Origin: Bacillus sp. EB600
Lineage (GTDB): Bacteria > Bacillota > Bacilli > Bacillales > Cytobacillaceae
Direction of reading: 5' to 3'
DNA length: 41,852 nt
Assembly: GCF_024494385.1 (NCBI RefSeq)
Contig: NZ_JAEVLT010000038.1
Coordinates: forward strand, 1 to 41,852
The notes under the pieces: generated by a model
What the model was told of the DNA's origin: nothing
The model's database searches: none
The model's input: only the letters and a program-made list of their open reading frames with translations
Shown here: piece by piece, positions 25,390 through 35,258 of the stretch
Position numbering within the stretch: the first letter of the stretch is position 1
Layout: the number at the start of each line of letters is the position of its first letter
Position numbers and translations under genes: made by a program

Positions 25390-26502
25390 TCAAAGAACAG
25401 CTAAACCTTGCGACCCAAAGTAAGGCAGGTTAGTCCACGCAGCAACCTGTAATCTTACAAGACTACCATCAGCTTGTATATTAAATACTGATACTGTACC
25501 CTGATTTCCGTTAAGTGTGTAAAAATGCCGTCCATCTTTACTCACTCCCACATCAATCGGCAGACCTGGTGCTGTACCAGGCGGTGTACTGGTAATATGT
25601 CCTGCCACCGACAGAGCCCCGTTAGCATCGATACGGTAGGTTGAAATGGTGCCGCTTGCGGTGTTGGTAGTGTATGCAAATTGTTCATCCTTCGTTGTTA
25701 CAATCCAACAAGCGGTCAAATATCCGTTTGGCACAGAACCGCTAATCACATGGAGAATACCGTTGTTACTCAATGAATAGGATGAAAGCGCGTTTGTTAT
25801 TGATTCTGTAACTAAGAGGATTCCAGAAGAAAGAAAACGGGCCCCCAATGGTCCTTGACCATAAGAATCAGTAACGATTGGACCTGTAACCGTACCATTT
25901 TTATTATTTACATGAAAAATACTAAGATGGTTTGATGTCAGCTCGGTGACAAGGATTTTACTACCGTCTGGAGTGAAGAGAACCTGCCCAGGCTGTGCAT
26001 TGAAAGTACTTAGAGAATGGATCGAAAAGGGAATAGGAGTAAGGCGCCCGTTATCGTCTATGTGAAAACCAGAGATATTGGATGAAAAATTGTTTGCAGC
26101 ATTACCCACATTGGAGACATATAGAATATTACCAAACACATCTACACTATTCGGCTGAGTACCTCCTGATGGCTTCTCATCCGCCAAAACGGGCACTCCG
26201 CTATCGTTTAAAATGAAACTACTGATGCTATTGCTCCCTGTGTTTACTGCGAGTAGAAAACGTCCATCTCGTGATAAAGTAAGTGAGCCTTGTGATGATA
26301 ATGGATCGACGCCATCGTTCGCTGTTGCACCAGAGACTTCTTTTGTACCTGTACCTCTGCCATAGGTTGGATAAGAACCCGCAAATGTGAGCATTCCATT
26401 CATGTCCCTGAAAAAGGTAATGATTTGATTCATTACTTCATTATTCGTCATCATGTACACCATACCCGCACGCGAGCGAAAATAATTGCTCATTATCTGC
26501 AT
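25390..26502 (-). CDS. Lactonase-fold seven-bladed beta-propeller protein
   Basis: The 370-residue protein contains repeated blades such as LTLSRDGRFLLAVNTGSNSI, NSVDVFGNILYVSNVGN and VGVSKDGRHFYTLNGNQGTV, typical of the 6-phosphogluconolactonase (YbhE) fold. Many Bacillus members of this type are not proven lactonases. No signal peptide is seen. AAGGAGGAG precedes ATG 26502. A partial second copy lies at 35259. The neighbourhood hints at a spore-associated protein, which is inference. Confidence 0.8.
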   Translation of the reverse strand: MQIMSNYFRSRAGMVYMMTNNEVMNQIITFFRDMNGMLTFAGSYPTYGRGTGTKEVSGATANDGVDPLSSQGSLTLSRDGRFLLAVNTGSNSISSFILNDSGVPVLADEKPSGGTQPNSVDVFGNILYVSNVGNAANNFSSNISGFHIDDNGRLTPIPFSIHSLSTFNAQPGQVLFTPDGSKILVTELTSNHLSIFHVNNKNGTVTGPIVTDSYGQGPLGARFLSSGILLVTESITNALSSYSLSNNGILHVISGSVPNGYLTACWIVTTKDEQFAYTTNTASGTISTYRIDANGALSVAGHITSTPPGTAPGLPIDVGVSKDGRHFYTLNGNQGTVSVFNIQADGSLVRLQVAAWTNLPYFGSQGLAVL

Positions 26503-26911
26503 TTTATTACTCTCCTCCTTTCATAATTTTATATGGTTCTTTTGCTATTTAAATTCCGGAAATGTATCAGCGGCTAGCGAAACCCAAATTTCATATTATT
26601 AAAGACTTTCCTGTATTAAAAAAGAGGGGACTCGTAGTTAATTATCGACCTTATGAGTCACCATCTTTTTTATCATTTTATTTCAAATCGGTACAATGGG
26701 TTGTCAAACTAAACTGCCAGTAACTTCAAGAAGGAAAGAGCGATCCCTCTTTATTGAAGAATCGCCCCCTATAGTTTAAGTGAATTTCTTCACAGACCAG
26801 TTTTTTCATAATCAAAATGCTGGACTTTCTTTGTAGTATCGTTTTCCGTTTTTAAAGTGATACATTTGCCTGAAAGGAGGAACAAAATTCAATTGAAGTA
26901 AAAAATCAAAA

Positions 26912-26932
26912 AACCGACTTCACGAGTCGGTT
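26912..26932 (-). terminator. Terminator of the broken DUF3231 gene
   Basis: AACCGACT / AGTCGGTT with a 5-nt loop overlaps the old stop codon and is followed on the reverse strand by TTTTTTGATTTTTT. Confidence 0.75.
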
Positions 26933-27950
26933 ACTTTCTTAGTTCGGTTCGGTCTGCTGCTAGAGGAGGTTGCTCAAGCCAAGCATTCTTTATCATTACA
27001 TCCACACATTTTCCTCCTATACCCACATCATCAAGAATTGCTTTTGCTATTTGGGGCTCAAATCCCTTCTTGGTGAACGAGACCACCCTTGTCCATAATA
27101 GTCCATTGCGGTGGAAAATAAAAAACTAACATGAAAAAGAATTAACTTATCCGAAAATAGAGATTCAATCGTATTACTAATTTCTGAGTCCAAAGTTGGT
27201 GCTGATGGTAAATCTTCATCGTTTTATACTTCATGAAATTCAGTAATGTATTTATTTTTCACTTGTACAGCTTCTATTAAAAATTTCCGGACATTTTCGG
27301 AAGGTGCAATTTGACTGAAAGCCAATGTTACTGCTTTAGCAAAAATACTCTTTTTTAAATTAAAATAAATATCTGCAATTTCAATAGTAGATAAAGGTCT
27401 CTGGTCCCCAAACCAGCCTTCTAAAAAATGTTCGTGCTGTACAAAATCTGGTCTGTCAGGAGGAACAATCACCGATAGACGAAAATACAACCCCTTTTTT
27501 TGTAAGAGTTCTTTCGTGCGAATACAAAATCAATGGAAGCGGAATTGCATTCTGTAAAATATTGAAGTGTATCATGCCGTGAGCTGCTTGTTGTAATAGC
27601 AGCACTGTAACCTTGGGTACCATAAATACTCATAATATTTAAATAATGTAAACAATATACGTCAGAAAATAAGCGTGGTTTATTTAATGTTACATCCTGG
27701 TTTCCAAAGCCAATTGGTTGCGGGAAGCCTTCACCCTTTAAGAAATCTTTTATTTTCTCAAGCTGTTTTGTACTCGTGACATGGCATGTTCAAATAGTTC
27801 CATTATTTCCTTATCTTCTATGTGCTACTCCATATGTGTATGAAAACAGATAGACGCTGTTTCATTCATATACTGTGTCCAAAGAGGACCAATTCTGGCA
27901 GAAGTCAATTTAGGATTATATATAGCTGACAAATATATTTCACCTCGTTT
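26931..27950 (-). pseudogene. DUF3231 family protein, multiply frameshifted
   Basis: Pieces in several frames assemble into a near full-length member: RIGPLWTQYMNETASICFHT, then FLKGEGFPQPIGFGNQDVTL, NKPRLFSDVYCLHYLNIMSI, then the open block 27224-27490 with RPLSTIEIADIYFNLKKSIF, and the end NAWLEQPPLAADRTEL. At least four frame changes or stops are present. It keeps its terminator, so the loss is recent. It is closer in tone to the copy at 5689 than to that at 23876. Confidence 0.85.
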
Positions 27951-28212
27951 TTGAAATTCTTTTTTAAATTTGTCTTACACGAATTAAATGTATTCTTTAT
28001 GTTAAGAAATTCTCAATTGTTTGGATTTCTTCTATTTACAAAAATAGTTGACTAAACACTTCTTTCATTAACATGCCCCTTCAATAAGGAAAGAGCGTTT
28101 CCTATTTCTTCAAGAATAGCACCAGTCAGCACAAGAACGAGATATGAACTTGCACAAAAACCTATACTTAAAGCATAAGATATGTTGATGGTTATACAGA
28201 AGGAGGACAATC

Positions 28213-28695
28213 ATGTATTCAAATCAATATTTTTATCATTATGTTCCACAGTATAATGATGATTATTATCGTATGCCAAATGACATTCAACTTGTAAATG
28301 ATATTCAGAAAGCAATTAATGCGGAGTATAGTGCTGTTGCTTGTTATGAGAGGTTAGCCATGATGGCACCTACAAAGGATGAAAAGAACAGAATACTTGA
28401 GATACAAAAAGATGAAAAACGGCATCTCGAAGAATTTAGCAAAATTTATACAAATTTAACAGGAAGAAAGCCATACTATCAAATCACTGAGGATTGCCCA
28501 AACAAGTATAGAACAGGAATCGAATTTGCTTTTAAAGATGAACAAGAAGCTGTTGATTTTTATTTAGATATAGTCGATAAAGCAAAGGATCCAATTATTA
28601 AAGAAAGATTTCGACGTGCAGCTGCAGACGAACAAAATCACGCTATGTGGTTTTTGTTTTTTTTCAAAAAGTCTAAAGAAAACTCACACGAATAG
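28213..28695 (+). CDS. Ferritin-like (rubrerythrin-type) diiron protein
   Basis: The 160-residue four-helix protein shows paired metal-ligand motifs: AEYSAVACYERLA and KDEKRHLEEF, then DEQEAVDFY and DEQNHAMWF (ExxY/ExxH type), as in rubrerythrin-like proteins that bind iron or manganese and handle peroxide or iron. AGAAGGAGG precedes ATG 28213. CATAAGATA at 28174-28182 fits a sigma-K minus-10, with AC 18 bp before. The frame runs straight toward a DUF2202 domain in the next 20 codons in another frame, so it may once have been one two-domain protein. Confidence 0.82.
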   Translation: MYSNQYFYHYVPQYNDDYYRMPNDIQLVNDIQKAINAEYSAVACYERLAMMAPTKDEKNRILEIQKDEKRHLEEFSKIYTNLTGRKPYYQITEDCPNKYRTGIEFAFKDEQEAVDFYLDIVDKAKDPIIKERFRRAAADEQNHAMWFLFFFKKSKENSHE

Positions 28696-28698
28696 GCA

Positions 28699-29119
28699 AA
28701 CTCAAAATTACGGTGTGCTTCCACATTAACCTTACCTCAAATGTTGACTTATGCCCTTCAAGATGAATACTTAGCCCAAGCAAGGTATGACGATATTCTA
28801 GGAAACTTTGGATATATTCGTACATTTGTACAAATAAAAAAAAGGTGCTGAATTGAGGCATATAAATGCTTTATTACCACTTTTTCAACGTTATCAGGTC
28901 CCATTACCTGACGATGAATCGCGGTCATTCGTTACAACTCCAGAAAATATTAAAGCGGCATATGCCGCTGGGGTACAAGGAAAAATAGACAATATTTCTA
29001 TGTACGAAGGATTTCTAACATTTAATATTCCTACTGATGTTCGAACCGCTTTTTCTCAGCTTCGTAATGCCTTTTTGAATCATCTTGCAGCATTTGAAAG
29101 AGGTCTTACAAGGATTTAA
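28699..29119 (+). pseudogene. DUF2202 domain, split by frameshifts
   Basis: Frames join as NYGVLPH, then LTLPQMLTYALQDEYLAQAR, then, after a slip in an A8 tract at about 28838, HINALLPLFQRYQVPLPDDE through TAFSQLRNAFLNHLAAFERG. DUF2202 is a ferritin-like family often fused to or next to rubrerythrin-like domains. There is no ribosome site at ATG 28741 and none fitting at 28853. A two-domain fusion with the gene before it, broken by one-base losses, is the best reading; sequencing error is possible at the A tract. Confidence 0.75.
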
Positions 29120-29211
29120 ATGATTGATATTCTGACAAAATTTTTAAAAAGTAAAGAAGGAGACTCTCCCCTTCTGCTTATTTAACTATCCTCATAAATA
29201 CAGTATCGTCG

Positions 29212-29240
29212 AAAAAAATGAGGTTCTATCGAACCTCATT
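29212..29240 (-). terminator. Terminator facing the tnpC remnant
   Basis: ATGAGGTTC-TATC-GAACCTCAT is a perfect 9-bp stem, with TTTTTTT following on the reverse strand. Confidence 0.75.
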
Positions 29241-29274
29241 CATCGTTTACATGTTATCAAAGATACGATTTATT

Positions 29275-29662
29275 TTAATCAATTTCATTATAGATTGCTG
29301 CCCAATCCACCTTTAATTGTTCTTTCAATTTCTTGTTTTCTTCTTCTAGAAGCTTATTTCTTTTTCGAAGTGATTCAATTATCACATCCTTAGAATGTTC
29401 TGTCATTTTTCGTTTTACTTGCTTTGATGTTCTAATTTTTCCTCCTGCTTTCTTAGTGTTTCAATTCTAGCCCTAATGTCGCTGTGTTTATAAAGAAATG
29501 GTTTTGGAGACTCCCGATCTTTCTGATACAGAGTTAAAATTTATCTTTTTTTGCTGGCTTAATCATTTCTTTTATTGTGTTTTCAACTTTTTGCTTTGTC
29601 ATTTGAGTTTTGTCTTCAATACTTCAAAGTAAAGGTTCTGTATTCGGATTCTTATTAGCCAT
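29275..29662 (-). pseudogene. DUF6262/TnpC-like protein of a Tn554-type transposon, broken
   Basis: ATG 29662 (after GGAG) starts MANKNPNTEPLL, then a stop, then TKQKVENTIKEMIKPAKKDK, then in other frames KPFLYKHSDIRARIETLRKQ and finally ESLRKRNKLLEEENKKLKEQ to the end. This order (an N-terminal helical region then a coiled coil) is that of DUF6262/TnpC proteins that accompany Tn554-type integrases. It lies directly after the tnpB relic, as in intact transposons. Confidence 0.7.
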
Positions 29663-29684
29663 TATTTTTCATCTCCTTCCATAT

Positions 29685-30270
29685 TCAGCTTCTTGATTCT
29701 CTTCTTAGTTTAGGAAGTCCATAAATCCCACCGTTCCTTAAAATACCATCTCTAATCTCTTTATATTTTTTTAACTTGGGTTCTATAATCTCAATTGATC
29801 TATTTCTCCCAGACTTTTGATAAAGCTTTATATCAGACTCCATTTTTATGATTTGTTCATTATAAAAATCTAAAAATGTTTGAACTACATGGAAACACGG
29901 CAGTTGTTTTTAATACATGGTGGCTCTAATGTCTGCTCTAGATAATCACAAATGTTTTTTGGACTTTTAATGCAAAATCCATGATCTAACCGAATAGAAT
30001 CTAAGTTGTGGCGAATCCATTCAAGCTCTAATCCGTTTTCATCAGCTTATTGTTTTAGTGTAGTGGCGATTATTTTACCGCCTTTTGAAGCTTCACAGCT
30101 CCATTGTTTGAAGCCTTTTCCAATTCTTTACGAAGAGTTGTATCGTGAATTTGGGCGTACACTAGGGTCATTTCGGGGCTCGCATGAGCCAAAAGCTTTT
30201 GTACATGTAAAATATTCATTCCTTTATTGATGAGATTAACTCCAAATCGGTGCCTGAATGCGAAAAACAA
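29685..30270 (-). pseudogene. Tn554-type tyrosine recombinase (TnpB-like), C-terminal remnant
   Basis: The right part reads FRHRFGVNLINKGMNILHVQ and KLLAHASPEMTLVYAQIHDT: the HxxR box, H and nucleophile Tyr of a tyrosine recombinase. The continuation in other frames (LEWIRHNLDSIRLDHGFCIK, CIKNNCRVFHVVQTFLDFYN) is the Cys-containing tail special to Tn554-type integrases. The N-terminal half is missing and several frame changes are present. Confidence 0.75.
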
Positions 30271-30455
30271 AACAGTAAAAAGCCCTTTTAAAAGAGGCTG
30301 CTACAAGAAACAAGATTTAATTTTGAATCACAATATGTAGAGGAACAGAATAAGGCGTGAAACAGTACTATGTGCTCACCCTTTTTAAAGATATTTCCCG
30401 AACAGTGCCCTCTAAAGAGGGTCTTTTCAAAAGCAACAGTTTAGGACTTTTTTAA

Positions 30456-30524
30456 TTAATACCAACAAGCTGCTCCAACGATGATTAATAGGATAAACAA
30501 GACAACAATTAAAGCAAAGGTAAC
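30456..30524 (-). pseudogene. YjcZ-family fragment
   Basis: The reverse strand reads FALIVVLFILLIIVGAACWY and stop, nearly the C-terminal helix of the gene at 20622. The Gly/Tyr head and start are gone; foreign sequence begins at about 30524. Confidence 0.8.
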
Positions 30525-30555
30525 CTATACAATAGATTGAAGTCATCTACATTAG

Positions 30556-32017
30556 ACAATTCTAGCACTTAAGAAATAGAGAGAATTTGCAATTCCTTAT
30601 AAAAGATCAGGATCCTGATGGATCTTGGTCCTATCCATTTGATACGGGGATTGAAACTGACTGCTATATGATCATCCTATTGCGGTTATTAGAAATTGAT
30701 GATGAAGATTTTATTCAAATGCTAGTCAACAAGATTAAAAGTAAACAAGAACAAAACGGGGCTTGGAAGCTCTTCTACGATGAAGGTGACGGCAATCTGG
30801 CGCTTACCATTGAAGCCTATTATGCATTGCTTTATTCCGGCATAGAAAAAGATGCAGACAACATGAAAAAAGCGAAACAATTTATTTTGAAAAATGGCGG
30901 GATTGAAAAAGTGAACATCCTTACAAGAGTGATGCTTTCATTAACAGGACAATGTAGGTGGCCGCGATTCTTTCCGATTCCCGTTGAAATTCTTCTTATT
31001 CCAGCATGGTCTCCGATCCATTTTTTTGATTTATCCATACCAGCAAGGGCAAACATTACGCCAATTTTAATTTTAATGGATTACAAGTATAGTGTAAAAA
31101 CGACCCAATCACCTGATTTATCAGATTTGTATACTTGAAAAACACGAAGCGGGAGTGCCAATAGAAGATAAGGCCGTTGTTTCTGCGGCTGAATATTTAT
31201 TATCAAAGCAGCAGCCAAAAGGCGGTTGGGGATTTTCAGAAACCAATACAACCAATCCGGATGTAGATGACACACAAGCCGCCTTACGTGCAATTACCCG
31301 TTTTTCGGTTATGGATGACAAATACCGCAAAGCCTGGAATTCAGGGTTAAAATGGCTGTTTTCCATGCAACATGACAATGGTGGATGGAGCGCATTTGAA
31401 AATAATCAATCTAAATCAATCCTCACCTTATTACCAATTCAAAATATTAGTGATTCGTTTATTGATTCAATCGCTTCCGATTTAACAGGAAGAACACTTG
31501 AATTTCTTGGTAAGAACGTAGGTATGACATTTCACCATCCAAAGATAGGTGATGCGGTAAACTGGTTATTTGATAATCAAGAAGAGAACGGTTCATGGTA
31601 TGGCAGATGGGGTATTTCTTACATTTACGGAACGTGGGCCGCTGTAACGGGATTAAGAGCTGTCGGAATTTCAGGTGATCATCCATCCATTCAAAAGGCT
31701 GTTAAATGGCTAATAAGCATTCAAAACCCAGACGGCGGCTGGGGGGAGTCGTGTCATAGCGATCGATTTAAAACATATTACCCACTTGCCTATTCTACCC
31801 TGGTACAAACAGCTTGGGCGGTTGATAGTTTGGTATCGGTTTATGACCAGCCCGTGGCTGAGATAGAAAAAGGGATTGAATATTTATTAATAGAAATACC
31901 TTATCAGATAAAAGTTTTTCTTATCCTACCGGTGCGGGGTTGCCAGGCCACTTTTATATTTATTATCACAGTTACGTTCATATTTGGCCACTGTTGTCAT
32001 TAGGATTATCGAAATAA
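30556..32017 (+). pseudogene. sqhC: Squalene-hopene/sporulenol cyclase, deleted and frameshifted
   Basis: The N-terminal part reads DPDGSWSYPFDTGIETDCYM and GAWKLFYDEGDGNLALTIEA; the second block reads GGWGFSETNTTNPDVDDTQA with the catalytic DxDD (DVDD) motif and several QW repeats (QNPDGGWGE). Sporulenol synthase or hopene cyclase folds C35/C30 terpenes into rings. Compared with about 620 residues in the family, roughly 100 residues are missing at the 31130 junction, the N-terminus is in another frame and the last 40 residues (YPTGAGLPGHFYIYYHSYVH) are frameshifted, ending at 32017. Confidence 0.88.
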
Positions 32018-32463
32018 ATACCTTTAAAGGATTTAAATTCAATTCCTTATCCTACTGGAAATTGTAAAACTGGTTACTGATATGACATTTGTGTTTCTCA
32101 GAGCGGCAGCTTGCAGCCGACTTCCATAGGGTATGAGAGTAACCCCTGCATACCATTGCCTTAATCTACTGTTAATAATGCCTTTACTGTTGGGGACCTA
32201 TGTCAGAAGCATGCACCCACGCTGGACACACCATGTTAAGGACGTTCCAGCTAAAGCTAAGTGGAACGTTCTTTTGGGATGGTTAACTACCCCTTCTACC
32301 TTGCTGTATTCCAAGAAGGTTTCCTGTTTGTCTAAACTTTCCAGCCACCTGTAGCTATTTCTTCCGTAGCAAAATAAACACTTTAGTAAACACTCTTCCT
32401 AATCTTCCCTAATTACTATACTAAAGGGGCATACTGACGCGAACCCTGGCCTTGAAATAAATA
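32018..32463. other. Intergenic, no gene seen
   Basis: A hairpin CGTTCCA...TGGAACG occurs at about 32241-32266. The GC-richer tract 32100-32360 looks like the untranslated end of an insertion sequence, but no family is recognised and no coding frame is convincing. Confidence 0.3.
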
Positions 32464-32494
32464 AACCACGTCCCTCGATTTCATAGACGTGGTT
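32464..32494 (-). terminator. Terminator of the 94-aa gene
   Basis: AACCACGTC / GACGTGGTT form a 9-bp stem with TTTATTTATTT following on the reverse strand, directly behind the stop at 32510. Confidence 0.75.
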
Positions 32495-32509
32495 AACATC
32501 TCACTTAAT

Positions 32510-32794
32510 TCAAAATTCCCTGATATGGTTCAACATTCTGTACCGCTCCCTGCGCTCTGCTGGATCAATTCCACAGGTCATTATCCAGCTCGCGGCATTG
32601 TCCCTTTGCTCGGGCGATACTGCCACTCCCAGGCAACTGGATAAATTATCGACTAAACCATATGCCCCTTCCGGTCTGCATAAATCCTCGAAACGACAAT
32701 TGCATAGAATGCCGCACACCCGTCTAAAAGTAGCGGGATTGGCGATTTTTTTTCGGAAAATTCGCATTAAATATGGATCTATATATGCCACCAT
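32510..32794 (-). CDS. 94-aa Cys-containing protein, unknown, possibly spore-related
   Basis: The protein starts MVAYIDPYLMRIFRKKIANP and has Cys residues in RRVCGILCNCRFEDLC, followed by helical, Arg-rich sequence. AGGGGAGAGA lies directly before ATG 32794; the longer frame to 32818 is less likely. Its own terminator supports a real gene. CATCGAATA about 40 bp upstream is one base off a sigma-K minus-10. The family is not recognised. Confidence 0.65.
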   Translation of the reverse strand: MVAYIDPYLMRIFRKKIANPATFRRVCGILCNCRFEDLCRPEGAYGLVDNLSSCLGVAVSPEQRDNAASWIMTCGIDPAERRERYRMLNHIREF

Positions 32795-32965
32795 TCTCTC
32801 CCCTCTCTTATATTGCAATAAGAATATTATTCGATGTATATATTTTTAGATGTTTAGCTTATCCTATTCGATTGAATAAATAGCGGGACCGGCTAATATA
32901 ATAGTTTTTGAATTAATAGGCGGACATGAAGTCATCAAAATTCCATAAGTTTAACTTGTATTACG

Positions 32966-33002
32966 AAAAAGGATGAAACCATTATCGATTTCATCCTTTT
33001 TT
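32966..33002 (+). terminator. Orphan terminator
   Basis: AAAAAGGATGAAA pairs with TTTCATCCTTTTTT around a 10-nt loop and ends in a T run. No intact gene precedes it on the plus strand. Confidence 0.75.
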
Positions 33003-33091
33003 ATGAATTCCATTATGTGACAACTAAAATGATTAGTTTTTTGATATTACGATTGTGTGCACTTGAACGAACAATAGCTGTAATTCAAGAT

Positions 33092-33116
33092 GGGATGCCT
33101 TGGCGATCCCTTTTTT
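33092..33116 (+). terminator. Orphan terminator
   Basis: GGGAT / ATCCC with an inner GCC/GGC is followed by TTTTTT. The stretch 32850-33409 has no intact gene; a frame ending KNSLMHDQKDLIKLSE (about 33246-33354) is an unrecognised C-terminal relic. Confidence 0.6.
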
Positions 33117-33409
33117 CTTTACTAACGATCACTTTTTAGGAATGATTGCTAGTTCGGATATGTGAACTAATTCGAGGTTACTCGTTGCTTACTTCTTGTA
33201 TTTCGCCAAAATCACTGCGGAACCTATAATTGATGATGTACTCTTTTCAATTATACAAACGTGTTCTCCGACCAAACTCCTAACAAAAGAGGAGTTACTT
33301 TACTAAAAAATTCATTAATGCATGATCAAAAAGATTTAATCAAGTTGAGTGAATAGGGTTTAGTCTATTGAACTATCCCCACTTTACACTTCGATAAGAA
33401 GTGGGATAT

Positions 33410-33783
33410 TCTCGCTTGGAAATGATATAGTAAGCAGATAATACAATCAAGTTTTATCCCAATAACATAATATATTAGAAACCTGTTGAGGACAGGAGGG
33501 TTTCTGATGTTTTGTTATTCAGGATACAGATATTGAGGACCTAGTTGTCACGGGCCGGGTGCCCCTGTAAATGAATTGGATGCTATATGTTTGGAACATG
33601 ATAATTGTTATCGAATGTCTGGAAATAGAAGAATGTGCGATCAAATGTTTATAATATAGAACGAGACCGCTTATCAATCAACCTGGTAAAATGGGAAGAG
33701 ATGTAGCAATTATGAGTGCTCTGATATAATTTAAGTTAATGTTTTAAAATGGGGCCAAGCACCTTATAAAAAAGAACGGATCC
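33410..33783 (+). repeat. 374-bp inverted repeat, copy A
   Basis: This copy is about 93% identical by eye to the reverse complement of 38436-38809. It contains a promoter-like CATAATATA, a ribosome site and a phospholipase-A2-like gene. The two copies flank 4.65 kb of transposase fragments, a lactonase fragment and a few intact genes. Confidence 0.85.
33507..33747 (+). pseudogene. Phospholipase-A2-like protein, copy A (in-frame TGA, frameshift, extra stop)
   Basis: After GGAGGG, ATG 33507 starts MFCYSGYRY, then TGA at codon 10, then GPSCHGPGAPVNELDAICLE and HDNCYRMSGNRRMCDQMFI. This is a small PLA2-like (parvovirus VP1-like) protein: Ca2+-loop GPxCxGPG and the catalytic His-Asp in LEHDNCY. 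The TGA takes the place where relatives have Cys (YCGPGC). One extra base after the FI codons and a TAA in place of Gln further on break the rest, so this copy is dead. Confidence 0.75.
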
Positions 33784-33821
33784 ATCCATAAAACTAAGAG
33801 ACAAAATGATGACTCTAATCA

Positions 33822-34152
33822 CTGTATATATACCAATAAATTTTTAAAATAATTATTTATATCAAGACAATAGAATTGTGACATCAGGTGAAACCTCAAT
33901 AATTGTCGGCTGCTATTAACATTTTTCCTCTGAAGAAATTGGTGTATTCGCTTCAAAATTGTATGTATAGTATGTTGAAAATACGGGATTAAACAGTCTG
34001 GAAAGATTGAAATGCTCTTGTTACACATCAAGAATCTTAATCGACATATAGGGATTTTCCTTGTTATCTCATCGTTTAACCCAAATCTCCAGTAGTAGCC
34101 ATTTCTATGAATATTCCCAGGTCCAATGCAATTACAATTAGGGCCCTTATCA
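33822..34152 (-). pseudogene. DUF6431-type transposase-associated fragment
   Basis: The frame reads NIHRNGYYWRFGLNDEITRK and LRFLMCNKSISIFPDCLIPY, matching the zinc-ribbon-like N-terminal domain (DUF6431) encoded in certain Bacillus insertion sequences. Only about 100 residues remain; it is fused in frame at about 34152 with an IS91 piece. Confidence 0.6.
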
Positions 34153-34393
34153 AATGGCAAAAACGGCTCTTACAAGTAAAGCAAACAAAAATAGGCTTAG
34201 GATTCCCTTCGCATCTTAAACATTCATATCGTGCATATCCTAAATCACTGGTACGGCACCTAATAGCTTTTTCTACTGTTTCCTTTATGTCTTCACGATA
34301 TGATTCAGGAAAACGGTCAGATTGCATTCTCCAAAAACCGTCGAAATGATCCTTCAATATTTGTTTGATAACGCCACTTTTAACTTTACTCAT
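34150..34393 (-). pseudogene. IS91-family transposase, N-terminal fragment
   Basis: ATG 34393 starts MSKVKSGVIKQILKDHFDGF; then YARYECLRCEGNPKPIFVCF and TCKSRFCH give the Cys-rich zinc-binding domain of IS91/IS801-type transposases. It ends after the CH pair, where the catalytic Y1 domain should follow. GAGG precedes the start. Confidence 0.82.
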
Positions 34394-34569
34394 ATGAAAA
34401 ACCTCACCGATAATATACGAACATTGTATCGAACATTTATCCACAAGTCTAGAAATTAATAATTTCCTAAACGATGAAAAAGCCGTAATTCGATTAAAAA
34501 AATTCAGAATTTACGGCTATTTGTGATGCGTATCGTCTCTACGCTAAGATAGAAAAATAATTAATTTAT

Positions 34570-34983
34570 TTACATGCCGATAAACATATTCCTGCTGAAA
34601 GGCCCCCAATTTTCATCATTATAACCTGTCCTTCCATCTAAATTAACAAAACAAGGGAGTACAATATGCATGAGACCAGTAATAGCATTTACCTTAAATG
34701 TCATAACGAATCTCATCTTCGAATTGTCGAAAGGTGTGATTATTCCTGCATCAGGACGTATGGTGTTCGATTCAATTAGGCGATAGTCCATACCCTCAGT
34801 CGAAATGCCAGCCGTAATGGGATGCTCTATATTACTTCTAATCCAATAATTTGAAATATTAGTTGCAGATGCCAAATCAGTAGGACGGTCATATTGAATG
34901 AAAATTTGATTTGGAGCGATTTGTTTAGCTTCGAGAAGCATCGGAAAGGGCAGCTTTTGTCTGTTGGTGTAATTAGAAATCAT
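34570..34983 (-). CDS. Ig-like (SbsA-type) beta-domain protein, 137 aa
   Basis: The protein begins MISNYTNRQKLPFPMLLEAK; the segment NQIFIQYDRPTDLASATNIS followed by NYWIRS has the pattern of the SbsA Ig-like domain, in which a 'sum of differences' strand pair is followed by a labelled state segment. No signal peptide is seen. TAGGAGG precedes ATG 34983 and a sigma-K-type promoter lies at 35029-35055, so a spore-surface protein is likely. It sits upstream of the lactonase relic on the same strand. Confidence 0.65.
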   Translation of the reverse strand: MISNYTNRQKLPFPMLLEAKQIAPNQIFIQYDRPTDLASATNISNYWIRSNIEHPITAGISTEGMDYRLIESNTIRPDAGIITPFDNSKMRFVMTFKVNAITGLMHIVLPCFVNLDGRTGYNDENWGPFSRNMFIGM

Positions 34984-35028
34984 TATCTTTACCTCCTAAA
35001 AAATAATGAAGTGAACAAATGACTATTT

Positions 35029-35055
35029 ATTGTATGATATTTAACCTGGTTAAGT
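35029..35055 (-). promoter_or_regulatory. Sigma-K-type promoter of the Ig-like gene
   Basis: AC, 17 bp, CATACAATA fits sigma-K exactly; CATACAAT also fits the sigma-E minus-10. The start codon is 46 bp downstream. Confidence 0.6.
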
Positions 35056-35258
35056 CACAACAATTCTCCATTTCATTCCAGAGCAATCCTGCCGATTTAA
35101 TCTAGTAATGATAATGAAAAAGGACTGCTACCGAAACAGTCCATTTGTTGTGAAAGTAAAGCACCCTCCACAATCCCGCTGGTAATTAATTTTTTCTCAT
35201 AAAAACCAGTATGTCCGCAACCTTTTTTTTAATAATCCCCCTCTATTTTCCATCCTGA

